Origin: Pseudocitrobacter faecalis
GTDB lineage: Bacteria; Pseudomonadota; Gammaproteobacteria; Enterobacterales; Enterobacteriaceae
Assembly (NCBI GenBank): GCA_003315335.1
Contig: QNRL01000002.1
Location: 248,001 to 312,000 of the forward strand
Direction: 5' to 3'
DNA: 64,000 nt
Shown here: positions 53,252 through 63,892 of the stretch, piece by piece
Position numbering within the stretch: position 1 is the first letter of the stretch
Layout: every line of letters begins with the position of its first letter
Made by a program: the position numbers and the translations under genes
Notes under the pieces: model-generated
What the model was told of the DNA's origin: nothing
What the model saw: only the letters and a program-made list of their open reading frames with translations
Database searches by the model: none

Positions 53252-53738
53252 CGGCCTGCACGGTCAGGAGCGCATGGTTGATACAGCCCAGCTTCATGCC
53301 GACCACCAGAATCACCGGCAATTGCTCGCGCTGCACCCAATCCGCAAACGTCAGATGGGGCGAAAGCGGCGTATACCAGCCACCGGCGCCTTCCACTAAT
53401 ACCCAATCCGCCTGCGCTTCCAGCGTGCGCAGACCCGCCGACAGAACATCCGCTTCAATAGGGCGCTGTTCCACCTCGCTGATAATGTGCGGCGACGTGG
53501 GTTCAGCGAAGGTGTAGGGATTCACCACGTCATAGGCAAGCGGCAGCACACTATTGCGCTGCAATGCCAGTGCATCACTGTTACGCAGTCCGTCAGGCGT
53601 TTCATCGCTGCCAGAAGCGACAGGTTTGTAGCCTGCTGTCCGGTATCCGAGTGCCCGCGCGGCCTGTAGCAGTGCTGTGCTGGCCACCGTTTTCCCCACT
53701 TCCGTATCGGTGCCGGTAACAAAATAACGTTTAATCAC
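53040..53738 (-). CDS. bioD: Dethiobiotin synthetase
   Basis: 232 residues (E. coli 225). P-loop [12 protein letters not shown] (about 8-19), substrate-binding [20 protein letters not shown], and [14 protein letters not shown] near residue 110. It closes the ureido ring of dethiobiotin using CO2 and ATP. The last residues ([11 protein letters not shown]) extend beyond E. coli BioD, over the convergent ABC gene. The start overlaps bioC by eight bases. It is the last gene of bioBFCD. Confidence 0.97.
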   Translation of the reverse strand: MIKRYFVTGTDTEVGKTVASTALLQAARALGYRTAGYKPVASGSDETPDGLRNSDALALQRNSVLPLAYDVVNPYTFAEPTSPHIISEVEQRPIEADVLSAGLRTLEAQADWVLVEGAGGWYTPLSPHLTFADWVQREQLPVILVVGMKLGCINHALLTVQAVKQAGLKLAGWIANDVEQPGKRHQPYLATLQRMIDAPMLGEIPWLGATLAEHDLGQYLDLSALSRASSTF

Positions 53739-54486
53739 GCGTAATCACTCCAGAAAAAAGATGGTAGGTCAGCGGGCATTGCCCCTCAACTTTTGGCCAC
53801 GCCAGCTGCAGCTGCTGAAGTTTGCTGCGGGTTAACGGCTCGCGCGCCCGGCCTTCATGCAGATGCGTCGCGCCAATGCCTTTCAAAGAGCGCATCGCGC
53901 TCAGCGCATCAGGGAAGAGCAGCGTTATTGAGCGGGCACTACTGTGCTGCTGCCAGCCCGCCTGCGCCTGTCGAAGTGTCTCCTCCGGCAGAAAACGGTT
54001 CGCATGGGGGTGCGCATCCACCGCCTGCCAGGCCTGATTCAGCTCGGGCAACGATCCGGCGGTCAGCGTGGTGAAGGCCAGTACGCCACCGGGACGCAAC
54101 TGGCGATAAAGCTCGGCCAGCGCAATGCGGATATCGCTGCACCACTGCACAGCAAGATTGCTCCACACCAGGTCAAACCCGGCGTCGGGCAACGGAATAG
54201 CTTCGATATCCGCCTGCAAGTAGTGCTGTGCCGCCTGCTGCTGGCGCGCCTGCACAAGCATTTCAGCGCAGAGATCCAGCGCGGTGACTTCACAGCCCTG
54301 TTCACGCCAGTAGCGGCTATAGCTACCGGGGCCGCAGCCGGCGTCCAGTACACGGTCAAACGTGCGCACCGGGAGTTGTTCAAGCAGATGTGACGCGCTC
54401 TGGCGCTGAAGTTCGTTAAACTGGTGATAGTGCGTCGCCGCGCGGCCAAAGGCCGCCGCCACCGCCTGTTTATTCACGAACGTCAT
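53731..54486 (-). CDS. bioC: Malonyl-ACP O-methyltransferase BioC
   Basis: 251 residues, as in E. coli. SAM-binding motif [15 protein letters not shown] (about 46-60), then [11 protein letters not shown] and [13 protein letters not shown]. It masks the free carboxyl of malonyl-ACP so that fatty acid synthesis can build the pimeloyl chain. Overlaps bioF by 17 bases and bioD by eight, so translation is probably coupled. Confidence 0.96.
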   Translation of the reverse strand: MTFVNKQAVAAAFGRAATHYHQFNELQRQSASHLLEQLPVRTFDRVLDAGCGPGSYSRYWREQGCEVTALDLCAEMLVQARQQQAAQHYLQADIEAIPLPDAGFDLVWSNLAVQWCSDIRIALAELYRQLRPGGVLAFTTLTAGSLPELNQAWQAVDAHPHANRFLPEETLRQAQAGWQQHSSARSITLLFPDALSAMRSLKGIGATHLHEGRAREPLTRSKLQQLQLAWPKVEGQCPLTYHLFSGVITRD

Positions 54487-55627
54487 GCAGCACCTCCAGC
54501 AATGTGTCGATATCTTCTCGTGTATGTGCCGCCGTGAGGGTTAAACGCAAACGCGCGGTTCCGGCGGGTACGGTCGGTGGGCGGATTGCTGTCACCCAAC
54601 AGCCTTTTTCGCGCAGCGTTTTCGCCAGGGCGAGCGTACGCGCGTTCTCGCCGACAATCAGCGGCTGAATAGCGCTATCCGATGGCGTGAGTTGATAGTC
54701 CAGCCCCTGCGCGCCCGCGCGAAAATGTGCGATATGCTGCGTCAGGACTTCCCGCCGCTCGTCGCCCTCACTGCTGCGAATCACGTCAAGAGACGCACGC
54801 AGCGCCACCGCTTGTGCCGGGGGCATCGAGGTGCTGTAAATCAGATGACGGGCAAACTGCAGCAGATAATCAGCCAGCGATTCATTACACAGCACCGCCG
54901 CACCGCTCAGGCCAAAGGCTTTACCGAAGGTCACCACCAGCAACTCAGGACGCACGCCCTGTTGCCAGCAACTTCCCCGCCCCTGCGCGCCCTTCACGCC
55001 GATACCGTGCGCGTCATCCACCATCAGCCATGCGCCTGCCAGCGTGGTCGCCTCAGCGACGTTCGCCAACGGCGCGCTATCGCCGTCCATGCTGAATACA
55101 CCTTCGGTCACCACCAGTTGCTGCCCCTCGACAGCACTGCTCAGCAACCGCGCCAGATGCTGGCTATCGTTGTGCTGAAAACGGCGCAGCGCCGCCGGGT
55201 TTAGCGCCGCAGCTTCCAGCAGCGAAGCATGGCTTAAACGATCGGCGACGATCCGGTCTTTTTCACTCATCAGCGCGGCGATCACCGCCTGATTGGCGGC
55301 GAAACCAGAGATAAACAGCAACGCGCACGGATAGCCCAGCCACTGGGCGAGTTCATTTTCCAGATCGCGATGGGCGTGACTGAACCCGGTGACGTGACCA
55401 GAACCGCCGCTGCCTGTGCCGTACTGTTCCGCGCCCTGTTGCCAGGCGCGGATCACCTTAGGGTGCTGGCTCATCCCCAGATAGTCGTTACTGGAAAAAT
55501 TGCGATAGCGCTGACCTTCACACTCCAGCCAGCGCCCGGCGCCCTGAGCCAGCGGCACACGACGACGCAAGGCATCTGCCTCTCGCCGTTGCGCTAAGGC
55601 GCTATCGATGCGTTGCTGCCAGCTCAT
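54470..55627 (-). CDS. bioF: 8-amino-7-oxononanoate synthase
   Basis: 385 residues (E. coli 384), alpha-oxoamine synthase family. The PLP Lys lies in [14 protein letters not shown] (about residue 236), and [11 protein letters not shown] carries the Asp and His that hold the cofactor. Early motif [13 protein letters not shown]. It condenses pimeloyl-ACP with alanine. Overlaps bioB by four bases. Confidence 0.96.
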   Translation of the reverse strand: MSWQQRIDSALAQRREADALRRRVPLAQGAGRWLECEGQRYRNFSSNDYLGMSQHPKVIRAWQQGAEQYGTGSGGSGHVTGFSHAHRDLENELAQWLGYPCALLFISGFAANQAVIAALMSEKDRIVADRLSHASLLEAAALNPAALRRFQHNDSQHLARLLSSAVEGQQLVVTEGVFSMDGDSAPLANVAEATTLAGAWLMVDDAHGIGVKGAQGRGSCWQQGVRPELLVVTFGKAFGLSGAAVLCNESLADYLLQFARHLIYSTSMPPAQAVALRASLDVIRSSEGDERREVLTQHIAHFRAGAQGLDYQLTPSDSAIQPLIVGENARTLALAKTLREKGCWVTAIRPPTVPAGTARLRLTLTAAHTREDIDTLLEVLHDVRE

Positions 55628-56664
55628 ACCGCCGCCGCGTTGTAATACGTTTCGGTGTCCGGCGTCATCAACGCCTGCTCCAGGCGCTGCTGCTGTTCGT
55701 TATCGCCCGCGGTAACGGTGGTTTGTTCCGGGTTCAGGCCCAGCTTGCGGAACAGTTGCAGGTCTTTATCTTCTTCCGGGTTCGGCGTCGTCAGCAGTTT
55801 GCAGCCGTAGAAAATCGAGTTCGCCCCGGCCATAAAGCACATCGCCTGCGTTTGCTCGTTCATCTGCTCGCGTCCGGCAGAAAGGCGTACGTGCGAGGTC
55901 GGCATCATGATGCGCGCCACGGCGATAGTGCGAATAAAATCAAAAGCATCAACATCTTCGTTATCCGCAAGCGGCGTGCCCTTCACCTTCACCAGCATGT
56001 TGATAGGCACGCTTTCCGGCGGCGTTGGCAGGTTCGCCAGTTGCAGCAGCAGGCCCGCACGATCGGTGACCGTTTCGCCAAGGCCAACAATCCCGCCGGA
56101 ACAGACTTTAATGCCAGCATCGCGCACTTTATCCAGCGTATCCAGGCGTTCCTGATAGCTGCGGGTGGTGATGATATTGCCGTAGAATTCCGGCGAAGTG
56201 TCCAGGTTGTGGTTGTAGTAGTCGAGCCCCGCCGAGGCCAGGCGCTGCGCCTGCGAATCGGACAACGTTCCGAGCGTCATACAGGCTTCCAGGCCCATCT
56301 CTTTCACGCCCTGCACCATTTGTTCAAGGTAAGGCATATCGCGCTCGTGCGGGTTTTTCCACGCCGCGCCCATGCAGAAACGGGTGGAACCGGCGAGCTT
56401 CGCCTTGCGGGCCGAATCCAGCACCTGCTCCACTTCCATCAGGCGCTCGCTCTCCAGCCCGGTTTTATAGCGCGAGCTTTGCGGGCAATATTTGCAATCT
56501 TCCGGGCATGCGCCGGTTTTAATCGACAACAGGGTGCTGACCTGCACCTGGCGCGGGTCAAAATGCTGACGATGGATCTGCTGCGCTTCAAACAGCAAAT
56601 CAAGCAACGGTTTCTCAAAAAGTTCGGTGACCTGCGACATTGTCCAGCGTAAAGGGTTAGCCAT
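55624..56664 (-). CDS. bioB: Biotin synthase BioB
   Basis: 346 residues, as in E. coli. Radical SAM Cys triad in [16 protein letters not shown] (Cys53, Cys57, Cys60); the auxiliary [2Fe-2S] ligands include Cys in [10 protein letters not shown] (97), ACMTLG (128) and [12 protein letters not shown] (188), with Arg in [16 protein letters not shown] (260). It inserts sulfur into dethiobiotin. First gene of bioBFCD, divergent from bioA across the BirA operator. Confidence 0.97.
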   Translation of the reverse strand: MANPLRWTMSQVTELFEKPLLDLLFEAQQIHRQHFDPRQVQVSTLLSIKTGACPEDCKYCPQSSRYKTGLESERLMEVEQVLDSARKAKLAGSTRFCMGAAWKNPHERDMPYLEQMVQGVKEMGLEACMTLGTLSDSQAQRLASAGLDYYNHNLDTSPEFYGNIITTRSYQERLDTLDKVRDAGIKVCSGGIVGLGETVTDRAGLLLQLANLPTPPESVPINMLVKVKGTPLADNEDVDAFDFIRTIAVARIMMPTSHVRLSAGREQMNEQTQAMCFMAGANSIFYGCKLLTTPNPEEDKDLQLFRKLGLNPEQTTVTAGDNEQQQRLEQALMTPDTETYYNAAAV

Positions 56665-56709
56665 TGGCTTCTCCGGGGGTTTTGTTAATTTTCGGATCGG
56701 TTTATACTC

Positions 56710-56739
56710 GTAAACCTAAAACTTTTCAAAATGGTTTAC
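56710..56739. promoter_or_regulatory. BirA operator between bioB and bioA
   Basis: GTAAACC (56710-56716) and GGTTTAC (56733-56739) are the inverted arms of the biotin operator, separated by 16 bases. Holo-BirA dimers bound here repress both divergent transcripts. The arrangement matches E. coli. Confidence 0.9.
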
Positions 56740-56748
56740 AAGTCGATT

Positions 56749-58038
56749 ATGACAACGGACGATCTCGCCTTCGATCAACAGCATATCTGGCACCCCTACA
56801 CCTCGATGAGCGCCCCGCTTCCCGTATACCCGGTGGTTTCCGCACACGGCTGCGAGCTACAACTGGCGAGCGGCGAACAACTGGTTGACGGCATGTCATC
56901 GTGGTGGGCCGCAATTCACGGCTACAATCACCCGCGTCTGAATGCGGCGATGAAAGCGCAGATTGACCAGATGTCGCATGTGATGTTTGGTGGCATTACC
57001 CATCCCAGCGCGGTGGCGTTGTGCCGCAAGCTGGTGGCGATGACGCCAGAATCGCTGGAATGCGTTTTCCTGGCGGATTCCGGATCCGTGGCGGTGGAAG
57101 TGGCGATGAAAATGGCATTGCAGTACTGGCAGGCCAAAGGCGAACCACGCCAGCGTTTCCTGACCTTTCGCAACGGTTATCACGGCGATACCTTTGGCGC
57201 GATGTCGGTCTGCGACCCGGACAACTCCATGCACAGCCTGTGGAAAGGCTACCTGCCGGAAAACCTGTTCGCGCCAGCCCCCGCCAGCCGCTTTGACGGT
57301 GAATGGGATGAACGCGATATGGTGGCATTTGCCCGCCTGATGGCCGCGCATCGTCATGAAATTGCGGCGGTGATCCTCGAACCCATTGTGCAGGGCGCGG
57401 GCGGGATGCGTATGTATCATCCTGAGTGGCTCAAACGTATTCGTAAGATGTGCGACCGGGAAGGCATTCTCCTGATTGCCGATGAAATCGCGACCGGATT
57501 TGGCCGCACCGGAAAACTGTTTGCCTGTGAACATGCGGGTATCACGCCTGATATTCTCTGCCTGGGGAAAGCGATCACTGGCGGCACCATGACCCTTTCC
57601 GCCGCGCTCACCACCCGGCTGGTGGCTGAAACCATCAGCAACGGCGAAGCGGGCTGCTTTATGCATGGCCCAACCTTTATGGGTAATCCGCTGGCTTGCG
57701 CGGTAGCGACGGAAAGCCTGGCAATTCTGGAGAGCGGGGAATGGCAGCAGCAGGTTGCAGCGATTGAAGAACAGTTATGTCGTGAACTTGCCCCGGCGAA
57801 AAGCCTGGCGCAGGTGGCGGATGTTCGCGTGCTGGGGGCGATTGGCGTCGTGGAAACTCGCAAACCGGTGAACATGGCCGCCCTGCAACGCTTCTTCGTC
57901 GAACAGGGCGTGTGGATCCGCCCGTTTGGTAAGCTTATCTACCTGATGCCGCCGTATATCATTTCCACAGACCAATTAAGTCGCCTCACCCGCGCGATGT
58001 GTGAAGCGCTGGATACTGACACATTTTTTATCGATTAA
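56749..58038 (+). CDS. bioA: Adenosylmethionine-8-amino-7-oxononanoate aminotransferase
   Basis: 429 residues, as in E. coli BioA. Class III aminotransferase: [45 protein letters not shown] and the PLP Lys in [15 protein letters not shown] (about residue 274). It uses SAM as amino donor to make diaminopelargonate. The ATG at 56749 ([10 protein letters not shown]) is chosen by similarity over an ATG at 56731 inside the operator. No strong ribosome binding site is seen, as in E. coli. Confidence 0.97.
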   Translation: MTTDDLAFDQQHIWHPYTSMSAPLPVYPVVSAHGCELQLASGEQLVDGMSSWWAAIHGYNHPRLNAAMKAQIDQMSHVMFGGITHPSAVALCRKLVAMTPESLECVFLADSGSVAVEVAMKMALQYWQAKGEPRQRFLTFRNGYHGDTFGAMSVCDPDNSMHSLWKGYLPENLFAPAPASRFDGEWDERDMVAFARLMAAHRHEIAAVILEPIVQGAGGMRMYHPEWLKRIRKMCDREGILLIADEIATGFGRTGKLFACEHAGITPDILCLGKAITGGTMTLSAALTTRLVAETISNGEAGCFMHGPTFMGNPLACAVATESLAILESGEWQQQVAAIEEQLCRELAPAKSLAQVADVRVLGAIGVVETRKPVNMAALQRFFVEQGVWIRPFGKLIYLMPPYIISTDQLSRLTRAMCEALDTDTFFID

Positions 58039-58103
58039 TGCCCGGTAAATGTGCCTCTCTAAGGCTACACTGCTTTATTAATCAGTAGATTAAGGAGGCA
58101 ATG

Positions 58104-58580
58104 ATGATTTTAGTCAGTCATGACCTGCGTGAGGGCGAAAAACTGCCGCAACGTCAGGTGTTTAATGGCATGGGCTATGAAGGTGACAATCTCTCTCCGC
58201 ATCTGGCGTGGGATGAAGTTCCGCCAGGCACCAAAAGTTTTGTGGTGACCTGTTTCGACCCTGATGCGCCGACCGGTTCCGGCTGGTGGCACTGGGTCGT
58301 GGCGAACCTGCCTGCCGATACGCGCGTGCTGCCGCAGGGCGCAGGCTCCGGCATTGCCGCTCTGCCGGAAGGTGCCGTTCAGACGCGCACCGACTTCGGT
58401 AAAGCGGGCTACGGCGGTGCCGCGCCGCCGAAAGGGGAAACGCACCGCTATATCTTTACCGTCCACGCGCTGGATGTGGAACGCATCGACGTTGACGGAA
58501 ACGCCAGCGGCGCGATGGTTGGCTTTAACGTCCATTTCCATACGCTCGGCAGCGCTTCAATTACGGCCCTGTTCAGCTAA
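58104..58580 (+). CDS. ybhB: PEBP-family protein YbhB
   Basis: 158 residues, as in E. coli YbhB. Phosphatidylethanolamine-binding (RKIP-like) fold: SFVVTCFDPDAPTGSGWWHW and APPKGETHRYIFTVHAL form the conserved anion pocket. Physiological role unknown. Of two ATGs (58101, 58104) the second has the better distance to GGAGG and matches the E. coli length. It follows bioA by 65 bases and may be partly co-transcribed. Confidence 0.94.
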   Translation: MILVSHDLREGEKLPQRQVFNGMGYEGDNLSPHLAWDEVPPGTKSFVVTCFDPDAPTGSGWWHWVVANLPADTRVLPQGAGSGIAALPEGAVQTRTDFGKAGYGGAAPPKGETHRYIFTVHALDVERIDVDGNASGAMVGFNVHFHTLGSASITALFS

Positions 58581-58746
58581 TCGGATTGCCGGAATGTATT
58601 GCTGCATTCCGGCCCTAATCCTGTCTAAAAAACCTTTTACATCAGTCACTGCGCTTTTTTGTGCAGCACATCTTCCCGTTTCGCTCAACTTAGTATAAAA
58701 AGGCTGGTTTAAATGGAACCCTTTTACTCAACTAGCCTGGAGCAAC

Positions 58747-60030
58747 ATGAACACTTTATCGGTTTCCCGTCTGGCGCTGGCATTGGCTTTCGGCGTGACA
58801 CTGACTGCTTGCAGCTCAACCCCTGCGGATCAACGCCCGTCTGAACAGGCCGCACCGGGGACGTCATCCCGTCCGGTTTTATCCGCAGATGAAGCGCAAA
58901 ACTTCGTTGCCGCACGTTACTTCACTGCCCTCGATCCTAATGGCGCGGCCTGGTCGCCGTCTTCGATTAGCACCCCGGCTCAACCTGATTTCGTTGTCGG
59001 CGCAGCGGGCCAGCAGGGCGTAACGCACACTTCCATCCAGGCCGCCGTCGATGCCGCCATTGCGCGTCACAGCAGCAAGCGCCAGTACATTGCGATTCTG
59101 CCGGGCGAGTATCAGGGTACCGTCTATGTTCCAGCGGCTCCGGGCAGCATCACGCTGTACGGTACGGGCGAAAAACCGCTCGACGTGAAAATTGGCCTGG
59201 CAATCGACTCCGAAATGGCGCCTGCCGCCTGGCGTCATCTGGTCAACCCGGCCGGAAAATACATGCCGGGCAAACCGTCCTGGTATATGTATGACAACTG
59301 CCAGAGCAAACGTAGCGCAACCATCGGCGTGATGTGTTCAGCGGTCTTCTGGTCACAGAACAACGGCCTGCAACTGCAGAATCTGACCATTGAAAATAAC
59401 CTTGGCGACAGCGTCGATGCCGGTACGCATCAGGCAGTGGCCCTGCGCACCGATGGTGATAAGGTACAAATCAATAAGGTGAACATTCTGGGCCGCCAGA
59501 ACACCTTCTTTGTGACCAACAGCAGCGTCAACAACCGCCTGCAAAACGACCGTCAGACCCGCACACTGGTGAGCAACAGCTACCTCGAAGGGGATGTGGA
59601 CATCGTTTCTGGTCGTGGCGCCGTGGTATTCGATAACACCGACTTCCGCGTGGTGAACTCGCGCACTCAGCAGGAAGGCTACGTCTTCGCACCAGCAACT
59701 CAGTCAAATATCTATTACGGTTTCCTGGCTATCAACAGTCGCTTTACGGCGTCCGGCGATAACGTTGCACAACTGGGCCGCTCTCTGGACGTTGATGGCA
59801 ACACCAACGGTCAGGTCGTCATTCGCGACAGCGTGATCAACGAAGGCTTCAACATGGCAAAACCGTGGGCCGACGCGGCAATCTCCAAACGTCCATTCGC
59901 AGGTAACACCGGCGCGAAAGACGATAAAGGGAATGTGCAGCGTGATCTGAACGACCGTAACTTCAACCGCATGTGGGAATTCAACAACCGCGGCGTGGGA
60001 AGCACGGTCCTGGCAGAGCCGAAGCAGTAA
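58747..60030 (+). CDS. ybhC: YbhC, pectinesterase-like outer membrane lipoprotein (acyl-CoA thioesterase family)
   Basis: 427 residues (E. coli 427). Lipobox LTACSS places the lipidated Cys at about residue 22; residues after it (SSTP) favour outer-membrane sorting. The right-handed beta-helix of carbohydrate esterase family 8 is indicated by VVGAAGQQGVTHTSIQAAVD, RQNTFFVTNSS and VDIVSGRGAVVFDN. The pectin methylesterase active-site region is present but the usual substrate was not confirmed for E. coli YbhC, which is described as an acyl-CoA thioesterase. Weakly conserved biological role. Confidence 0.9.
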   Translation: MNTLSVSRLALALAFGVTLTACSSTPADQRPSEQAAPGTSSRPVLSADEAQNFVAARYFTALDPNGAAWSPSSISTPAQPDFVVGAAGQQGVTHTSIQAAVDAAIARHSSKRQYIAILPGEYQGTVYVPAAPGSITLYGTGEKPLDVKIGLAIDSEMAPAAWRHLVNPAGKYMPGKPSWYMYDNCQSKRSATIGVMCSAVFWSQNNGLQLQNLTIENNLGDSVDAGTHQAVALRTDGDKVQINKVNILGRQNTFFVTNSSVNNRLQNDRQTRTLVSNSYLEGDVDIVSGRGAVVFDNTDFRVVNSRTQQEGYVFAPATQSNIYYGFLAINSRFTASGDNVAQLGRSLDVDGNTNGQVVIRDSVINEGFNMAKPWADAAISKRPFAGNTGAKDDKGNVQRDLNDRNFNRMWEFNNRGVGSTVLAEPKQ

Positions 60031-60050
60031 GCTTTACGGTTAGCAAAATT

Positions 60051-60123
60051 GCCTGATGCGCTACGCTTATCAGGCCTACTATCGGTGTATTTGTAGGCCG
60101 GATAAGGCGAAGCCGCATCCGGC
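60051..60123. repeat. REP/BIME element after ybhC
   Basis: GCCTGATGCGCTACGCTTAT (60051) with CAGGCCTAC, and GTAGGCCGGATAAGGCGAAG (60093) with CCGCATCCGGC, are two inverted REP units between convergent ybhC and pgl. Confidence 0.86.
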
Positions 60124-60150
60124 ATGAACAAAGCGCACTTTGTTAACGAA

Positions 60151-60176
60151 AAAACCTCGCCGCGGCGAGGTTTTTT
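60151..60176. terminator. Bidirectional terminator between ybhC and pgl
   Basis: AAAACCTCGCC (60151-60161) and GGCGAGGTTTT (60164-60174) make a stem with T and A runs on the two sides. Confidence 0.86.
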
Positions 60177-60198
60177 ATTATCAGCATAAGCTCAACGC

Positions 60199-61194
60199 TT
60201 AATACGCGTTAACCACCACCCACATTGGCCCCTGGCCAACCGCGTAGCGGCCCTTCTCTTCCAGTAAACCTTGTTCACCTTTGATTTCATACACCGCGAT
60301 ATGATGCGATTTCTGCCCGGCGGCAATGACATATTTACCACTGTGGTCAATATTAAAACCGCGCGGCTGGGTTTCCGTCGGCTGGAAACCTTCTACTGCC
60401 AGCACGCTGCCATCTTCAGAGACGCTGAAAACAGTAATCAGACTGGAAGTACGGTCACAGGCGTAGAGATGGCGACCGTCCGGCGTAATGTGGATATCTG
60501 CCGCCCAGCGGGTATCGGAGAAATCAGGCGGCATCATATCCAGCGTCTGTACGCACTCGATTTTGCCGTACGGATCTTTCAGCTCCCATACATCAACCGA
60601 ACTGTTCAGCTCGTTCACGCAATACGCGTACTGCTGATTCGGATGGAACACCAGATGACGCGGGCCCGCCCCTTCAACGGTGGTGACTTCAGCAGGCTCC
60701 TGCGCAACCAGATGCCCGTCGTCGCTCAGGGTAAACAGGCAAATGCGATCCTGCTTCAGCGCCGGAACCCACAGGGTACGGTTATCCGGAGAGATGTTCG
60801 CCGAGTGACAGCCTTCCAGCCCTTCAACAACATCTACTGTTTCGCGCGGAATACCGTCTTCCAGACGCGTCACGCTGACGCACCCGGCATTATAAGAACC
60901 ACTGAAGACGAAGTTACCCTGGCGATCGGTTGAAATATGCGTCGGGCTGCCCGGTAGCGGCGCTTCGGCGGCAAATGTCAGTGCACCATCGTCCGGGGCA
61001 ATACGATAGGCCAGCACGCGAAATTCCGGGCGTACGCCCACATACAGATAACGTTTATCAGGACTTACCACCATCGGCTGCACCTGACCCGGTACATCCA
61101 CCACCTGAACCAACGTCAGGTTGCCATCATGGCCCAGCGACCAGACGTGGATCTGCTGGCTTTCGGGGCTGGCGGTATAAACGGTTTGTTTCAT
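60199..61194 (-). CDS. pgl: 6-phosphogluconolactonase Pgl (YbhE)
   Basis: 331 residues, as in E. coli Pgl. Seven-bladed beta-propeller with repeats such as [47 protein letters not shown] and [16 protein letters not shown]. Catalytic-region [12 protein letters not shown] and HVV-type residues are retained. It hydrolyses 6-phosphogluconolactone in the pentose phosphate pathway. The gap before the LysR gene (61195-61391) is AT-rich and holds its promoter. Confidence 0.96.
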   Translation of the reverse strand: MKQTVYTASPESQQIHVWSLGHDGNLTLVQVVDVPGQVQPMVVSPDKRYLYVGVRPEFRVLAYRIAPDDGALTFAAEAPLPGSPTHISTDRQGNFVFSGSYNAGCVSVTRLEDGIPRETVDVVEGLEGCHSANISPDNRTLWVPALKQDRICLFTLSDDGHLVAQEPAEVTTVEGAGPRHLVFHPNQQYAYCVNELNSSVDVWELKDPYGKIECVQTLDMMPPDFSDTRWAADIHITPDGRHLYACDRTSSLITVFSVSEDGSVLAVEGFQPTETQPRGFNIDHSGKYVIAAGQKSHHIAVYEIKGEQGLLEEKGRYAVGQGPMWVVVNAY

Positions 61195-61391
61195 GACTAC
61201 ACCTCAGAAAATGGAAATCCATTCTACTCCAATAGGTTAACGAATATTGAAGCATAACGTTCAAACGACAATCAGCGATACAACACACCATAACGCGACA
61301 AGGAAATCAATAATTTAGCACATCATTTCTTCTGCTTTATGCAAGATTAAAAGTATAGACGCTGCATCTCCACAAGCGTGGACAGGCCCGG

Positions 61392-62276
61392 TCACAGACG
61401 CTGAAGCGTCGTAAGGAACTTTTTTAGCACTTCCGAGCGAACAATCCGCTGGCACACCAACGTCAGCTCGCTCTCGTTGAGCCTATCAATAATGTCAATG
61501 TAGGCCACATTTTCCAGGCGTACGGCGGTTGCAGAGATCGGTAGCAGCGCAATACCCAATCCTGCTGAAACCAGGCTGATGACCATAGAGACTTCAGTCG
61601 CGTATTGTACGACTCTCGGATGAAAACCCGCCTGACGACACGCATCATGAAAATATTGCTCCAGACCGATACCCTCAGGATCGCGCAGCGTTATCCACTC
61701 ATCGTCCTTGAGAGAAGCGAGCGTTAGCGCCGCCGAACCGGCAAGAGGATGCTGACAAGGCAGCGCGAGGACGGTTTTCTCTGAGGCGAAGGTTTTACAT
61801 TGCAACTCTTCAGGTAATAAAGGTAATGGCGCGCGAATAATAGCCGCATCCAGTTGGTTTCTTTGTAGCGAGGCGTACAGCGTTTGTACATTCCCCGTGG
61901 TCAGCGAAAGCGTAATATTCGGCCACTGCGCATGTAACGTGCGTAAAACTGCGGGCAGTTTTTCATCGAGCATCGCACTCGAGACACAGCCCAGATTCAA
62001 TACCCCTTGCTCGCCACGCGCGGTTTGGCGGGCATCAAGGATGGCCTCGTCAACCATATGCAGCGCGACTTTCGATTTCTGCAGAAAGGCTTCACCCGCC
62101 GGAGTCAGCGTTAAACGGCGGTGCGCGCGATGAAAGAGCGTAACCCCGAGACGTTCTTCCAGCGTTTTGATCTGCTGGCTCAGCGCAGGCTGCGCCATGT
62201 TGAGGCGCTCGGCAGCCCGGTGCATGTGCAGCTCTTCGGCAACGGTAATAAAGTGGCGCATGAGTCGAAATTGCAT
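61392..62276 (-). CDS. LysR-family transcriptional regulator
   Basis: 294 residues. Winged helix-turn-helix at residues 5-62: HRAAERLNMAQPALSQQIKT followed by LEERLGVTLFHRAHRRLTLT. The C-terminal periplasmic-binding-like domain spans about 90-290, with GLGIALLPISATAVRL. Sequence style is that of CatM/BenM-type regulators of aromatic metabolism. It is divergent from the aroY-like decarboxylase gene with a 115-base shared region, so it most probably regulates that gene in response to a hydroxybenzoate. E. coli YbhD is a LysR protein near pgl too, but I do not claim orthology. Confidence 0.88.
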   Translation of the reverse strand: MQFRLMRHFITVAEELHMHRAAERLNMAQPALSQQIKTLEERLGVTLFHRAHRRLTLTPAGEAFLQKSKVALHMVDEAILDARQTARGEQGVLNLGCVSSAMLDEKLPAVLRTLHAQWPNITLSLTTGNVQTLYASLQRNQLDAAIIRAPLPLLPEELQCKTFASEKTVLALPCQHPLAGSAALTLASLKDDEWITLRDPEGIGLEQYFHDACRQAGFHPRVVQYATEVSMVISLVSAGLGIALLPISATAVRLENVAYIDIIDRLNESELTLVCQRIVRSEVLKKFLTTLQRL

Positions 62277-62292
62277 CAGCCGCTACCTCATA

Positions 62293-62320
62293 AAATTGAT
62301 ATGAATTTTATTATCAATTT
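62293..62320. promoter_or_regulatory. LysR-type binding repeat in the divergent region
   Basis: AAATTGATA (62293-62301) and TATCAATTT (62312-62320) are a perfect inverted repeat with 10-base spacer, of the LysR interrupted-dyad type. It starts 16 bases before the LysR gene start and ends 71 bases before the decarboxylase start. GCATTAATGATGC at 62322-62334 may be part of the activation site. Confidence 0.7.
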
Positions 62321-62391
62321 AGCATTAATGATGCAATTGATGACATTCCTCTTTCGCATAAAAATAGGGTTATTCATTTTAAGGAGGATGT

Positions 62392-63873
62392 ATGGAACAG
62401 CAGATTAACGATTTGAGAAGCGCCATTGCCGTGTTACAACAGCATGAAGGCCAATACAGAGAAACAGACCATCCGGTTGATCCTAAAGCAGAACTCGCCG
62501 GCGTTTATCGCTACATCGGCGCGGGCGGTACGGTAAAACGCCCTACCCGAACTGGCCCGGCGATGATGTTTAATAGCATTAAAGGCTACCCTGATTCGCG
62601 TATTCTGGTCGGGATGCACGCCAGCCGTGAACGCGCGGCGCTGCTTCTCGGCTGCAAGCCTTCCGAACTGGCACAGCATGTGGGTCAGGCGGTAAAAAAT
62701 CCCATCGCGCCGGTCGTGGTTCCTGCCGAACACGCACCATGCCAGGAGCAAGTCTGGTACGCTGATGACCCTGACTTTGACCTGCGCAAACTGCTTCCCG
62801 CCCCCACCAACACGCCCATTGATGCCGGGCCTTTTTTCTGCCTGGGCCTGGTTTTAGCCAGCGATCCGCAGGACGCGTCGCTGACGGATGTCACTATCCA
62901 TCGCCTGTGTGTACAGGAACGGGATGAACTGTCGATGTTCCTGGCCGCAGGACGGCATATCGAAGTCTTCAGAAAGAAAGCAGAAGAGGCCGGTAAGCCT
63001 TTACCGGTGACCATTAATATGGGGCTCGATCCAGCAATTTATATCGGTGCCTGCTTTGAAGCGCCGACCACGCCGTTTGGTTATAACGAATTGGGCGTTG
63101 CGGGTTCGCTTCGTCAATCTCCGGTCGAACTGGTGCAGGGCGTGGCGGTAAATGAAAAAGCGATCGCCCGCGCGGAAATTATTATTGAAGGGGAATTACT
63201 GCCAGGCGTTCGCGTTCGTGAAGATCAGCACACGGATTCCGGACACGCGATGCCGGAGTTTCCCGGTTATTGTGGTGAAGCTAACCCTTCCCTGCCGGTC
63301 ATCAAAGTGAAAGCGGTCACCATGCGTCGTCAGGCTATCCTGCAAACACTGGTCGGGCCCGGAGAAGAGCATACAACACTTGCCGGTCTGCCCACGGAAG
63401 CCAGCATCCGAAATGCCGTGGAAGAGGCCATTCCTGGTTTCCTGCAAAATGTCTATGCGCATACGGCAGGCGGCGGTAAATTCCTGGGGATTTTGCAGGT
63501 CAAAAAACGTCAGGCTTCCGATGAAGGACGCCAGGGGCAAGCCGCACTCATTGCACTTGCCACCTATTCCGAGCTCAAAAATATTATTCTCGTCGACGAA
63601 GATGTCGATATCTTTGATAGCGATGACATCCTTTGGGCGATGACGACACGCATGCAGGGCGATGTCAGCATTACGAACTTACCGGGGCTCAGAGGTCATC
63701 AGTTGGATCCTTCCCAGTCACCTGAATACAGTCACTCTATTCGCGGTAACGGCATTACCTGCAAAACCGTGTTTGACTGCACGGTGCCCTGGGCGCTGAA
63801 ATCAAAATTTGAACGCGCACCCTTTATGGAACTGGATCCCTCCCCCTGGGCACCGGACTTATTTGAGAAATAA
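62392..63873 (+). CDS. aroY: UbiD-family hydroxybenzoate decarboxylase (AroY/gallate-protocatechuate decarboxylase type)
   Basis: 493 residues of the prenylated-FMN-dependent UbiD family. The start region (DHPVDPKAELAGVYRYIGAG, TVKRPTRTGPAMMFNSIKGY) and FGYNELGVAGSLRQSPVELV are nearly as in Klebsiella AroY, which removes CO2 from protocatechuate to give catechol. The Arg/Glu residues in MHASRERAALLLG and in AEIIIEGELLPGVRVRED fit the cofactor and catalytic site. AAGGAGGATGT precedes the ATG. No UbiX-like flavin prenyltransferase or small D subunit gene is next to it, so cofactor must come from UbiX elsewhere. Gallate or 4-hydroxybenzoate are possible substrates. Confidence 0.88.
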   Translation: MEQQINDLRSAIAVLQQHEGQYRETDHPVDPKAELAGVYRYIGAGGTVKRPTRTGPAMMFNSIKGYPDSRILVGMHASRERAALLLGCKPSELAQHVGQAVKNPIAPVVVPAEHAPCQEQVWYADDPDFDLRKLLPAPTNTPIDAGPFFCLGLVLASDPQDASLTDVTIHRLCVQERDELSMFLAAGRHIEVFRKKAEEAGKPLPVTINMGLDPAIYIGACFEAPTTPFGYNELGVAGSLRQSPVELVQGVAVNEKAIARAEIIIEGELLPGVRVREDQHTDSGHAMPEFPGYCGEANPSLPVIKVKAVTMRRQAILQTLVGPGEEHTTLAGLPTEASIRNAVEEAIPGFLQNVYAHTAGGGKFLGILQVKKRQASDEGRQGQAALIALATYSELKNIILVDEDVDIFDSDDILWAMTTRMQGDVSITNLPGLRGHQLDPSQSPEYSHSIRGNGITCKTVFDCTVPWALKSKFERAPFMELDPSPWAPDLFEK

Positions 63874-63892
63874 TGGACGGGTCGTCATTTTA

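Noticed and set aside
55723-56652. A 309-codon open frame antisense to bioB
   Set aside because: It is the complement of a GC-rich, highly conserved gene; no ribosome binding site and an Arg/His/Gln-rich composition typical of shadow frames.
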